From positions 62,001-126,000 of the forward strand of contig NZ_AP022571.1 in the NCBI RefSeq assembly GCF_010728325.1: 64,000 nt of DNA. Reading direction: 5' to 3'. Position numbers and translations under genes: made by a program. How positions within the stretch are numbered: position 1 is the first letter of the stretch; each line of letters starts with the position of its first letter. Below, one piece after another: positions 55,934 to 64,000 of the stretch. The notes beneath the pieces were generated by a model. That model searched no databases, was not told where the DNA came from, and saw only the letters and a program-made list of their open reading frames with translations. The stretch is from Mycolicibacterium poriferae. GTDB lineage: Bacteria > Actinomycetota > Actinomycetes > Mycobacteriales > Mycobacteriaceae.

Positions 55934-56299
55934 ATGGAACAGCGAGGATTCGGCGATCTCGAAGCGGTGGTCATGGACTGGGTGTGGGATCACCAGGAAC
56001 CGGTCACCGTGCGCGACGTGTTCGAGGACCTGTCTGAGCAGCGGCCCATCGCGTACACCACCGTGTTGTCGACCATGGACAACCTGTATCGCAAGCGGTG
56101 GCTCAAACGGCAGCGAAACGGCAAGGCCTATATGTACCGGGCGGCGATGAGTCGTGAGGAGCGGTCAGCGCGGCTGATGAAAGCTGCCTTTGACTCCGGC
56201 GGCGACACCAACACCGTGCTGGCATTCTTTGTCGAGCAGATGAGTACAGAGCAATCAACGCAACTCAAGGCGGCGCTGCGTAAGGGGCGGCGATCATGA
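55934..56299 (+). CDS. BlaI/MecI/CopY-family repressor (second copy)
   Basis: A 121-residue winged-helix repressor. The recognition helix TTVLSTMDNLYRKRWL differs little from that of the 12470 gene (TTVMSTMDNLHGKGWL), so both should read the same operator. Wing NGKAYMYRAAMSREERSA and C-terminal dimer helices follow. ATG 55934 has AGGAG 7 nt upstream; the longer frame from 55757 lacks similarity. Its end overlaps the M56 gene by ATGA. Together with that gene it is the second repressor-protease pair. Confidence 0.92.
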   Translation: MEQRGFGDLEAVVMDWVWDHQEPVTVRDVFEDLSEQRPIAYTTVLSTMDNLYRKRWLKRQRNGKAYMYRAAMSREERSARLMKAAFDSGGDTNTVLAFFVEQMSTEQSTQLKAALRKGRRS

Positions 56300-57216
56300 C
56301 GACGGCTCTGTGGCTGGTGCTCTACGGCGCGGTGTTGGCGTGGCTTGCTCCACCGGTACTGCGGCGCCTTACTGGTGGCGGGGTCAGCCCGTCCATGGGT
56401 GTGGCCGCCTGGCTGGCCACGGTGGCCGCCGTGCTTGCGGCATGGCTGGCGGCAGTGGTACTCGCGGTCGACGCGACGTCAAACAGCATCCTCGACGGCT
56501 CGGTCGTGACCCTCTGCCTGGAACTGTTCGGGTTCTCCGATCACACCCCGCTGGCGGGACGCCTCGGCTCTATTGCGCTCATCGGCGGGGGGCTATTGAC
56601 CTCGGCGGTTGTGGCGCTGCGACTGGGACGCTGCCTGGCCAGGCTTCGCACTCGAAGTCACGAGCACGCACACGCCGCGCGGATCGTCGGTCGGCCCACC
56701 GACCATCCCCACGTCGTTGTCGTCGAGGCGGACCTTCCCGCCGCTTACTGTGTCATCGGCCGCCCCCATGCCATCGTCGTGACCTCGGCGGCCGTGAAAT
56801 CGTTGAACCGAGCGCAACTGAAAGCGGTTCTGGCCCACGAGGATGCTCACCTAACAGGGCATCATCACCACATCCTCATGGTGCTGCGTGCCCTCGCAGC
56901 CACCCTTCCTCACCTGCCCTTGTTCGCCTGCGCGCATCAGGCTGTGGCGGAACTGCTGGAGATGTGCGCCGACGATACCGCCGCTCGTCGCGTCGGCACT
57001 CGTCCTCTACTGGCGGGGTTGCTCGCGCTGGCCGGTCACCGACCTCCGGTGGCCGAAGGTCTGGCCGCGGCGGCAACGGCGGTCATCACCCGCGCCGAGC
57101 GACTGGTCACCCCGACGCGTCGGCACGTGCAGTGGCGTCATCGCGCTGTCCTGGTTGCCGCCATCGCCACGATGCTCGCCACACCGGCATTCATCCAGGT
57201 GCTCTGTCACCACTAG
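56296..57216 (+). CDS. BlaR-like M56 membrane zinc protease (second copy)
   Basis: A 306-residue membrane metallopeptidase. Helices at about 1-22, 35-58 and 90-112, zinc motif HEDAH (181-185) followed by LTGHHHH, and the LLEMCADDTAAR region with the third ligand. The C-terminal helix ends the protein; no penicillin-binding domain is present. Partner of the preceding repressor by 4-nt overlap. The run HHHH after the zinc motif is absent in the other copy and could tune metal response. Confidence 0.88.
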   Translation: MTTALWLVLYGAVLAWLAPPVLRRLTGGGVSPSMGVAAWLATVAAVLAAWLAAVVLAVDATSNSILDGSVVTLCLELFGFSDHTPLAGRLGSIALIGGGLLTSAVVALRLGRCLARLRTRSHEHAHAARIVGRPTDHPHVVVVEADLPAAYCVIGRPHAIVVTSAAVKSLNRAQLKAVLAHEDAHLTGHHHHILMVLRALAATLPHLPLFACAHQAVAELLEMCADDTAARRVGTRPLLAGLLALAGHRPPVAEGLAAAATAVITRAERLVTPTRRHVQWRHRAVLVAAIATMLATPAFIQVLCHH

Positions 57217-57342
57217 GTGCCCCTAGCTCTGATCCGGGTTCGGGTCGGCCAATGCGCAGATCGACGGACGAGAACCCTTCGACGGTCGGGTATCGGCCCA
57301 CCCAGCAAAGTCTTCGCTGACCGCCTGACGCCTGCGTCCACA

Positions 57343-57372
57343 CCGTAGATCATCTACGGAGTCAAACCGTAG
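57343..57372. promoter_or_regulatory. Two overlapping BlaI-type palindromes
   Basis: CCGTAGATCATCTACGG (57343-57359), a perfect palindrome, overlaps CTACGGAGTCAAACCGTAG (57354-57372), an operator with G for T in both halves. Confidence 0.55.
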
Positions 57373-57498
57373 ATGACCAGTGCAAAGGCTTGCTGTCGGC
57401 GGTTGCGCTGTACCGCCTGGATCAGCGAGGACGGCTGGGATCAACGCCGAAGGCCGTTGATGACGCGAGCCGGCGCTAAATGTCCCGATCGGCGCGTC

Positions 57499-57521
57499 AT
57501 CTACGTAGTAACTACGTAGAT
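57499..57521. promoter_or_regulatory. Best BlaI-type operator, 23-bp perfect palindrome
   Basis: Centre CTACGTAGTAACTACGTAG (57501-57519), extended by AT on each side to a perfect 23-bp palindrome with one central base. It is the best site in the window and defines the consensus. Confidence 0.8.
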
Positions 57522-57667
57522 TGAGGTAGACTATCTCGCGAGGGCGGCGCAGGATGCATGGGCGTGCTCGAGTTTTCGTGAACGGCTAGGAGGATGCCAC
57601 GACGATCGAGTCGCACCGTGTTGTCGCCGGTTCCGTACCGCCAGCGGCGGCCGCCGGCCGCATCCGC

Positions 57668-58336
57668 GTGCTCCTCGTTGAGCCTCGACGCATCTATGCG
57701 GCCACCGTAGCGCGACACCTTCGTGCCGACGATTTCGCGGTGGAGGTGGCGTACTCGCCCCGTGCCGCGAGCATAGGTCTGCACGAGGGCGATCCCGATG
57801 TGGTCGTGGTGTGCGTCGGCACTCAGGGGCTGGGCACGGCCCTGCTTGACCGCATCCGTCAGGAGACGCAGGTCGGCGTGGTCGCTCTCAGCGACGGCGA
57901 TATTACGCCGCTGCTCGTGAGTACCGCGGCCGTCTGCGGGGGCGACATCGAGGCGCTGAACGTGCGAATTCGGCTGGCGCTGAGGCGCTGCGGTGTCGGC
58001 GGCGAACCACGTGGCGGCGACTACGGCGACGAGATGCATCGCCGTGCATTCGGGGATCTCCGTATCGATGTGGCCGCACGCCGGGTGTCTCTGCGCGGCG
58101 AGGCACTGTCACTTACCCGCACGGAGTTCGAGATCTTGTGCACGCTGGCGGAGAGTCCGGGTGAACCGGTGACGTGTCGTCAACTGCAGCTGAGCCTGTG
58201 GGGGGATGCCTCCGACGGTGGCCGGTCCACGCTGGGGGTGCACGTGGGCAATCTTCGGCGCAAGCTGGGTGAGGACCCACGCTCGCCGCGCTATCTGCGT
58301 ACGGTGCGCGGTACCGGTTACTGTCTGACCGGCTGA
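57668..58336 (+). CDS. Atypical response-regulator-like winged-helix protein
   Basis: A 222-residue protein. The receiver-like part (about 1-110) keeps the fold (RIYAATVARHLRADDFAVEVAYSP, DPDVVVVCVGTQGLG) but lacks the acidic pair and the phospho-Asp, which is Cys/Val here. The OmpR-type DNA-binding domain (about 125-220) is intact: LTRTEFEILCTLAESPG, HVGNLRRKLGEDP, RGTGYCLTG. So it probably works without phosphorylation. GTG 57668 is the first in-frame start but lacks a ribosome site; in-frame codons continue upstream to an AGGAGG at 57588, followed by an ACG in frame. No kinase is adjacent. Confidence 0.75.
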   Translation: MLLVEPRRIYAATVARHLRADDFAVEVAYSPRAASIGLHEGDPDVVVVCVGTQGLGTALLDRIRQETQVGVVALSDGDITPLLVSTAAVCGGDIEALNVRIRLALRRCGVGGEPRGGDYGDEMHRRAFGDLRIDVAARRVSLRGEALSLTRTEFEILCTLAESPGEPVTCRQLQLSLWGDASDGGRSTLGVHVGNLRRKLGEDPRSPRYLRTVRGTGYCLTG

Positions 58337-58399
58337 GTGGGTGCAGCGAGTGCCGGCTGCGGCGCAGTGATGAAGGCGGTGACAGATTGCGGCGAAGGC

Positions 58400-59170
58400 T
58401 TAGCTTTCGATGATGCGAACGACGTAGGGCGTCATCCCTGACAGCCGCACCGGGGAGATCTTGATGGGCACGCCGGTCTGCTGCGCCTCGAGCATCTGCC
58501 CGCCGCCGAGATAGATGGCTTCGTGCTGGCTCCCGCCCGGGCCCCAGAACAGCAGATCGCCCCGCTTTGCTTGCGAGGGTGGGACCTTGCGACCGGCGTT
58601 GTACTGGTCACCGGACCATCGCGGGAGCAGCACTCCCACGCCGGCGAAGGCGAACCGGGTCAGGCCTGAACAGTCAAAGCCCACAGTGCCGGCCCCCTGG
58701 TCGACGCCGCGGCTGGGACCGGTGAGGCTTCCGCCACCCCACGAGTAGGGAACGCCGATCTGCGTTCCCGCCCTGCGAATCACGTACTCGATCGCTTGCG
58801 CACCATTGATCCGGTTTCCGCGCACGCTGGTCGACGGATTAGCGGCCGGACTGACAATTCCCAGGCTGCTGAGAAAGTTGCGACCCATACTCATGGCCGT
58901 CTGCGTCGCCATGGCCGTGGCCTGAAGAGAGGCGTTCGCGATGGCAACCGGATCACCGGGAGCGCCTGCGCTCGCCACCTTCGGCAGCAGGGGATCCCAC
59001 GGACCGGCAGCAGGTTGGGCCGACGCGACCGGTGCACACGCGACGAAGAGCAGCACGACGATGCTGATGACACCGGGGAGCCGCCGAACGCGTCTCGCAC
59101 CGCGCATCGCCGGGTCAGACCGGTCGGAGACGGCAATTGCCGCACTCCTGCTCCGGACGTCTGATTCCAT
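58400..59170 (-). CDS. NlpC/P60 peptidoglycan endopeptidase, short form
   Basis: A 256-residue secreted peptidase without coiled coil. Signal peptide with VISIVVLLFVACAPVASA (about 35-53), a helical segment like that of the 54145 protein (MGRNFLSSLGIVSP), then the NlpC/P60 domain with DCSGLTRFAF and QHEAIYLGGG. Catalytic Cys and His are present. ATG 59170 has GAGGAG about 6 nt upstream; 59215 is an alternative. A near-perfect operator lies 87 nt upstream. The two similar peptidases flank the second BlaI-M56 pair. Confidence 0.9.
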   Translation of the reverse strand: MESDVRSRSAAIAVSDRSDPAMRGARRVRRLPGVISIVVLLFVACAPVASAQPAAGPWDPLLPKVASAGAPGDPVAIANASLQATAMATQTAMSMGRNFLSSLGIVSPAANPSTSVRGNRINGAQAIEYVIRRAGTQIGVPYSWGGGSLTGPSRGVDQGAGTVGFDCSGLTRFAFAGVGVLLPRWSGDQYNAGRKVPPSQAKRGDLLFWGPGGSQHEAIYLGGGQMLEAQQTGVPIKISPVRLSGMTPYVVRIIES

Positions 59171-59688
59171 GTCTTCTCCTCGGTGCGCCGCGCGGTGTCC
59201 TACTTCGTTCACCAATAGCGGGGCTGAAAAAACGCATACGTACGGCGCAACACCAAAATACGTAGCTCCTACGTAGAAAAGCGTAACTCACAAAAGCCCC
59301 ACCAGTAACAGTAGCCACATAATTACAATGGTGAAATTCGCTGCGACAGGGTGTCTTCAATGCGGCAAGCACTGGTCTAGATTCGTTTCCGGGCGGGAAG
59401 ACGCGCGTGAATGGTGCGCGGATTAACTAACTGCAATGTGCGAGCTTCTCGGAAAGGAACTCTATAGGCCGTCCGGGGTGAGCAAAATTCTGCCCCGAGC
59501 GCTACATGAAGCCCCGTCGGCGGTAGCTGATCGCCATCGGTCATCGGGAGTCGATGGCCCCAGCGACGGCGGCAACCGCCCGTAAGGCAGGATCGTCCAA
59601 GGAGTGAACCGAATGTGCTGCGGGGAAACGGGTTTCAGCGATGCCGCGCGCCGCGCCATGTCGGCGCGGTGTCAAGAACTTCCGTCGC
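59171..59688. other. Intergenic region with one operator
   Basis: About 518 nt between the NlpC/P60 gene and the broken transpeptidase. No supported gene apart from the operator. Confidence 0.5.
59258..59276 (-). promoter_or_regulatory. BlaI-type operator upstream of short NlpC/P60 gene
   Basis: On the minus strand CTACGTAGGAGCTACGTAT, almost perfect palindrome, 87 nt before ATG 59170. Confidence 0.75.
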
Positions 59689-60911
59689 TTAGAGGTTGGC
59701 GTTTCCGGCTTTCCATTGCTCCCAGGGGATGTTCCAGTCTCCGAGGCCGTCGGTTCCTGAAAGGGTGGGGCCTGTCGTGTTGATGACTTCCACGATGTCG
59801 CCGCGTCGGGTGTTGCCGTAGAACCAGCGGGCATTGGCTGGGTTGACGTTAAGGCATCCGTGGCTGACGTTGGCGATGCCTTGGCTGCCCACCGACCATG
59901 GGGCAGAGTGCACGTAGATGCCGCTGTAGGACATTTGCGTGGCCCACTCGACTTCGGTGCGGTAGCCGTCGGGCGAGTTGACGGGAACTCCGTAGGTGGA
60001 CGAATCCATCACCAGGAAGGAGTAGCGGTCTCCGATGATGTAGGCGCCGTTGTCGGTGGGCGTTTTGGCTTTGCCCATGGAGATGGGCATGGTTTTGATG
60101 ACTTCGCCGTTGCGCCGCACGGTCATCGTCTTGGTGGCGTCATCGGCGGTGGCGATGATGTGGTCGCCGATCGTGAATCGTGTGGTGACGTCTTCCTGGC
60201 CGAAGAGTCCGTCGCCGAAGTCGACGCCGTAAGCCCTGACCGACACCTCAACGTGCGTTCCGGGCTCCCAGTATTCGGCGGGGCGCCAGCGAACCTCGCG
60301 ATTACTCAGCCAGTAGAAGGCACCCTGGACCGGGGGTTCGTGGTCACCGTGATCGCCTGCTGCGCCGCTACCCGGTTCGTGATGTTCTCGTCAAAGCGAA
60401 TTGCAAGGGGTTGACCCACGCCCACCGTTTCGCCGTCGTTGGGCAAGACGTAGGGCATCGTCAGGTTTTCGGGGGAATGGGTTTCGAATGTTGCGCTGGT
60501 GCTTGTTGTTCCGCCAAGCCCTTGTGCTTGGGCCTGCAGGGTGTACTGCTTGTTGTAGCCCAGCGGTTCCGCCGATGACCAGGTAACGCCGTCGGGGCGC
60601 AGCTGCCCGTCGACAAGTTCGCCCGCTTCGTTGGTCAGCGACACTTGGCCGAGGACACCGTCGCCGGCGGTAACGGTCACGGGGGCATCGACAGCGACGC
60701 CGATGGCACCATCAGTTACGGACGCTTCCAGTTTCGGTACGAGCAAGTCTGCGTAGGGCGTGCCCTTGTCGGTGATGACGTCGGGAGTGGGCGCCGGCGT
60801 CGGGGACGAGGTGCAGGCTGTCGCGATCAGCAGCACCGCCACCGCGAGGACGGTCGTGCGCAGCCAGTGCGTCGTCGCTCGAAACGGTAGGGGGCAGCCT
60901 ATCTGCGGCAT
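59689..60911 (-). pseudogene. L,D-transpeptidase, frameshifted in a G run
   Basis: A lipoprotein-type L,D-transpeptidase (lipobox LLIATAC near the start of the 60911 frame) with two Ig-like domains and a YkuD domain ([36 protein letters not shown], all catalytic residues present). The frame breaks at about 60332-60336, where five G on the plus strand replace the six that would continue [19 protein letters not shown]. With the missing base restored the protein would be about 407 residues. It is either a recent one-base loss or a consensus error. The upstream half starts at ATG 60911; no BlaI-type operator is seen before it. Confidence 0.85.
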
Positions 60912-61323
60912 GAGTGAGGCTCTCCGTATCGGGTTGTCGTCATCGGCTAACGGGCGGTGGCACCGCCTGGTGCGTCGCGAGGGCCGGTCGCGGGCGACGG
61001 TGCACCGTTCACGGGTATGCCTTCAAGAGTGCTCTTGAGTCGTTTAGCTTTCTTAGTCCTTCGATGAATATTCGATAAAGCTGGCACTAAAAGCTGGCTC
61101 CTCGGGCTTGCACAACCGCCAAAATCGGGGGCGCGTCCGTCTGTTGGTCCCAGCCGAAAGTGGTGGAGCCGTCTGTCGTTGCCGTCGACCGCGGCGAGGC
61201 CGGCTAGACGGTATGAGGGCTGACTCGAGGCCGAAGGCCTCGGGCTGCAATCGGACGTGGGTTGCCGGTGACGAGTGAACACTCGCACTGGTAGAGCCAC
61301 AGTTGCAGATCAGGAGGCCTCCG
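60912..61323. other. Intergenic region and left flank of IS110 element
   Basis: About 410 nt without a supported gene; the last ~120 nt before 61324 are probably the left end of the IS110 element, including a GAGGCC/GGCCTC inverted repeat. Confidence 0.45.
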
Positions 61324-62405
61324 GTGAGTTTCAACGGTACGAGTGTCGGGTTGGACGTGCATGCGCTTTCGGTGGTTGCGCATGCATTTGATGAAGAGAC
61401 GGGTCGGGTCGAGCGGGCGCGATTGTGTCCCGATCACGGCGAGATCCTGGACTGGTTGCACAGACTGCGAGGTCCCTTGCGGGTGGCCTACGAGGCCGGG
61501 CCGACGGGGTTCGGGCTGGCCCGGGCATTGACTGATGCCCAGATCGACTGCGTGGTCGCGGCACCGTCGAAGTTGATCCGCCCGGCTGGGGATCGGATCA
61601 AGACCGATGCCCGCGATGCCGCGCACCTGACCCGGCTTCTGCGGTTGGGCGAAATAACCGCGGTCACGGTTCCCGAGGCTGAGGTGGAGGCGGTGCGCGA
61701 TCTGGTGCGGGCCCGCGAGGACGCCCGCGCCGATCTGATGCGGGTGCGGCACCGGCTGTCCAAGCTGCTGTTGCGCCAGGGCCGGGTGTACTCGGGCGGG
61801 AACGCCTGGACCGGGGTCCACGAAACCTGGCTGCGGCGGCAACGATTCGATGACCCCATACCAGGGCGGCCTTCGACCATCACTTTGACGCGGTCCTGTC
61901 GGCGACTGCGGCGAGGGATCGTCTCGACGAGCAGATCGTTGCGGTCGCGGCCTCATCGCGATGGTCTGATCCGGTTGATCGGCTGGGGTGTTTGCGTGGG
62001 ATCTCCGCATTAACCGGGCTGGCGTTGTCGGTGGAGATCGGTGATTGGACCCGGTTCACCGGTGCCTCGATCGGCGCCTACGTCGGATTGGTGCCCACCG
62101 AATACTCCTCGGGGGCCTCTCGGGTGCAGGGTTCGATCACCAAGGCCGGCAATGCCCATGTCCGGCGGTTGTTGATCGAATCGGCCTGGCACCACCGGGC
62201 GGCGTACCGCAATCCCGGTCCTGCGATGCGAGCCCGCTGGGCCAAGGTCGACCCCGCGCTCAAGGACCGCGGCCATGCCGGCAACCGACGCCTGCACCAA
62301 CAATGGTGCCGATTCAACGAACGCAAGAAGCCTCACGTCGTGGCCAACGTCGCGGTCGCCCGTCAACTGGCCGGTTGGTGCTGGTCGCTGGCCACGCTGG
62401 CCTAA
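61324..62405 (+). mobile_element. IS110-family transposase, frameshifted
   Basis: A DEDD-type transposase of the IS110 family. GTG 61324 has AGGAGG upstream. N-terminal RuvC-like part with GLDVHA (first Asp), VAYEAGPTG (Glu), KTDARDAAHLTRLL (Asp pair), then the frame changes near 61855-61875, where a C and a G appear inserted, and the C-terminal part (from about 61880: GISALTGLALSVEIGDWTRF, YVGLVPTEYSSG, KAGNAHVRRLLIESAWHHR) continues in another frame. The element looks inactive unless the two inserted bases are errors. IS110 elements have no long terminal inverted repeats, and I see none here. Confidence 0.8.
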
Positions 62406-62518
62406 GCGTGGCCGTCCAAACTTGATTGGAGTCGGTCGGTCGACGGCGAGGTAGGCGAACTGGATCTGCGTTACAGCTATGAGCAACAACAGCATTCGAT
62501 GAATGTTGATGTGACGCC

Positions 62519-62726
62519 CGTCCCTAGAGAGCAGCCACCGTTCGCGCCGAACCATCGTCTTGCGGTATCCAACCCGCGTATATCAGTCTGACACCCACCG
62601 TCGTTGATCAACGACCGCCGCGACACCGACTGACCCCGATCAAACGAAAGCCGCCCCGGCATCAAAACCGGGGCGGCTTTCACCTGCCTATTGACAAACG
62701 ATGCCTACATATCAGCTGTACTGACC
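62519..62726. repeat. Left arm of 208-bp inverted repeat
   Basis: Exact reverse complement of 63793-64000 as far as I can read it. It contains the hairpin GAAAGCCGCCCCGG/CCGGGGCGGCTTTC at 62646-62681. The right partner runs to the window end, so the true length may be greater. Confidence 0.85.
62646..62681. terminator. Strong hairpin in the inverted repeat
   Basis: 14-bp stem GAAAGCCGCCCCGG with an 8-nt loop; a mirrored copy is at 63838-63873. No long T run follows, so termination is inferred from stem strength only. Confidence 0.5.
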
Positions 62727-63695
62727 TGAGAGGTTAGGTACGCGGGTGGCTGGTGGTTGGCCGCCGAGTGCGGTGTGGCCGCGGTGGTGATTGTAGGTGT
62801 GTAGCCAGCGCGGGTATTCGGCGCAGCGTTCAGCATCGCTGGTGTAAAGCCGCGCGTAGGCCCATTCGTCGGCCAGGGTGCGGTGAAATCTCTCTACCTT
62901 GCCGTTGGTCTGCGGCCGATACGGTCGAGTTCGGCGGTGTTGAATCGGACCCAGGGCCTCCTTGAAGGTATGCGATCGGTAGCAGGAACCGTTGTCAGTC
63001 AATACTTTTCGAACAGTGATACCGCATTCGGTGAACCACGCGTGCGCACGCGACCAGAATGCCGCGGCGGTTTCCTTGCGTTCGTCAGCGAGCATCTCGC
63101 TGTAGGCCAGTCGCGAGTGGCCATCGATGGCGGTGTGTAGAAAGTGGTAGCCAATCGCAGGATGGCGCGAGGTGCTGCGTACCGAACGGTGGGCTTGGGA
63201 ATGACGCCTACCTACCGAACGGCCCAGCATCCGCCAGCCTCCACCGTCGGGGATCTTGCCCAGTTTCTTCACATCGACATGGACCAGATCGCCGCACCGA
63301 GCAGGCTCTATCCGCCGGATCACCGCACCGGTGGGCCGGTCCAGCCAGCGCAGCCTGGCCAGTCCGTAGCGGGTCAGCACCCGGTGCACCGTGGAGGGAT
63401 GCAGTCCGAGCAGGTAGCCGATCCGATGCGGACCCCACCGGCGGATGACCCGGACCTTGATGATCCGCCGTTCGGTGCGCGTGGGAGTGCGGCCAGGACT
63501 GCGATGCGGTCGTGAGCTGCGATCGACCATGCCCGCCTCACCGAGCTCGCGGTAGCGGCCGGCCCAGCGGGCCGCCGTGGTCACCGCGACCTGGAACCGT
63601 TCAGCGGCTCGGCGTAGCGACCAGCCGTCCTCAACGATGCATCGAGCCAGGCGCAGACGACCAGTTTCTGACAGAGGGGCATTACGGTGAGACAC
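62712..63695 (-). CDS. IS481-family transposase
   Basis: A 327-residue DDE integrase. N-terminal helix-turn-helix (WSLRRAAERFQVAVTTAARW), a Pro/Arg linker, then the rve fold with Asp in LVHVDVKKLGKI, Asp in VLTDNGSCYRS, and Glu in GKVERFHRTLADEW. The gene is complete and in frame, so it could be active. It starts at ATG 63695, and its stop lies inside the left 208-bp repeat arm. A hairpin (CGAAGACCTCCGA) lies just upstream of the start, at about 63700-63756, possibly the element's own terminal structure. Confidence 0.92.
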   Translation of the reverse strand: MSHRNAPLSETGRLRLARCIVEDGWSLRRAAERFQVAVTTAARWAGRYRELGEAGMVDRSSRPHRSPGRTPTRTERRIIKVRVIRRWGPHRIGYLLGLHPSTVHRVLTRYGLARLRWLDRPTGAVIRRIEPARCGDLVHVDVKKLGKIPDGGGWRMLGRSVGRRHSQAHRSVRSTSRHPAIGYHFLHTAIDGHSRLAYSEMLADERKETAAAFWSRAHAWFTECGITVRKVLTDNGSCYRSHTFKEALGPIQHRRTRPYRPQTNGKVERFHRTLADEWAYARLYTSDAERCAEYPRWLHTYNHHRGHTALGGQPPATRVPNLSGQYS

Positions 63696-63792
63696 GAAGA
63701 CCTCCGAAGTGAGTTGGTGCGTTCCTAGACAGCTCGCACTTCACTCGGAGGTCTTCGTTATGTCACCACGCCACGCCGTACCTAACGTCCGT

Positions 63793-64000
63793 GGTCAGTA
63801 CAGCTGATATGTAGGCATCGTTTGTCAATAGGCAGGTGAAAGCCGCCCCGGTTTTGATGCCGGGGCGGCTTTCGTTTGATCGGGGTCAGTCGGTGTCGCG
63901 GCGGTCGTTGATCAACGACGGTGGGTGTCAGACTGATATACGCGGGTTGGATACCGCAAGACGATGGTTCGGCGCGAACGGTGGCTGCTCTCTAGGGACG
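63793..64000. repeat. Right arm of 208-bp inverted repeat
   Basis: Reverse complement of 62519-62726, cut by the window edge. See the left arm. Confidence 0.85.

Larger units (their letters stand above)
57217..57667. other. Regulatory region rich in CTACG palindromes
   Basis: About 450 nt without a supported gene. It carries three operator-like palindromes and, at 57588-57593, a strong AGGAGG followed by ATG 57594, which opens only a short frame not in phase with the next gene. Confidence 0.5.

Overview
The window is high-GC DNA from an actinobacterium, most likely a Mycobacterium or Mycolicibacterium. The evidence is the gene families: four L,D-transpeptidases, RipA-type NlpC/P60 peptidases, a csoR-HMA-ctpV block, an MmcO-type multicopper oxidase, and a CmtR/CtpG-like pair. 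It is accessory DNA, a metal-resistance and envelope/respiration island carrying insertion sequences, IS remnants and several decayed genes. I see no replication, partition or conjugation genes, so plasmid versus chromosomal island cannot be decided.

Layout. 0-2.6 kb: unknown protein, small DUF2188-like and helical proteins, truncated GAF protein. 2.7-19.6 kb: L,D-transpeptidase, DsbA-like thioredoxin, CopC, RipA-like peptidase, ctaE, TlpA-like lipoprotein, CtaG, a first BlaI-M56 pair, M23 peptidase, ctaD, a frameshifted ccsA, and an L,D-transpeptidase whose start lies in an IS3 remnant. 20-24.5 kb: P1B-4 ATPase, cyclase-YHS fusion, Met-rich proteins. 25-30.3 kb: L,D-transpeptidase divergent from ccdA and a CopD-CtaG fusion, then a beta-lactamase-like protein. 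30.6-37 kb: flavin monooxygenase, ZIP transporter, two ICMT-like proteins, second cyclase-YHS fusion, AraC regulator, fatty acid hydroxylase-like protein. 37-40.6 kb: CadC/CmtR-type regulator, CtpG-like ATPase, DUF3703, HXXEE protein. 41.3-54.1 kb: copper block (CopB-like ATPase, DUF302, DUF305, two-component system, multicopper oxidase, SHOCT protein, CtpV, HMA chaperone, CsoR) followed by a decayed second copy of part of it. 54.1-60.9 kb: two NlpC/P60 peptidases, second BlaI-M56 pair, atypical winged-helix regulator, frameshifted L,D-transpeptidase. 61-64 kb: broken IS110 element, and an IS481-type transposase between 208-bp inverted repeats.

Main result. A roughly 19-bp inverted repeat, ideal form CTACGTAGTnnCTACGTAG, recurs about 18 times, nearly always just upstream of envelope or respiratory genes: L,D-transpeptidases, NlpC/P60 and M23 peptidases, a beta-lactamase-like protein, DsbA/TlpA/CcdA redox proteins, ctaD, ctaE, and a blaI gene itself. 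Both BlaI-type repressors have nearly the same recognition helix and each is translationally coupled to an M56 membrane protease without a penicillin-binding sensor domain. I infer a mobile regulon joining peptidoglycan 3-3 cross-linking and hydrolysis with assembly of an alternative cytochrome oxidase, released by proteolysis of BlaI. The inducing signal is unknown.

Two further regulatory layers are visible. Direct repeats of TCTTCAT-N4-TCTTnAT, 11 bp apart, precede five copper-related units and are probably bound by the OmpR-type regulator at 46.3-47.1 kb. Related AT-rich sites with core ACATrCGyww precede the ArsR gene, the P1B-4 ATPase-cyclase operon and the second cyclase. CsoR has its own two CCCC/GGGG palindromes. 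Several frameshifts sit at short homopolymers (ccsA, L,D-transpeptidase, IS110, glycosylhydrolase-like gene), so either decay or consensus error must be considered.
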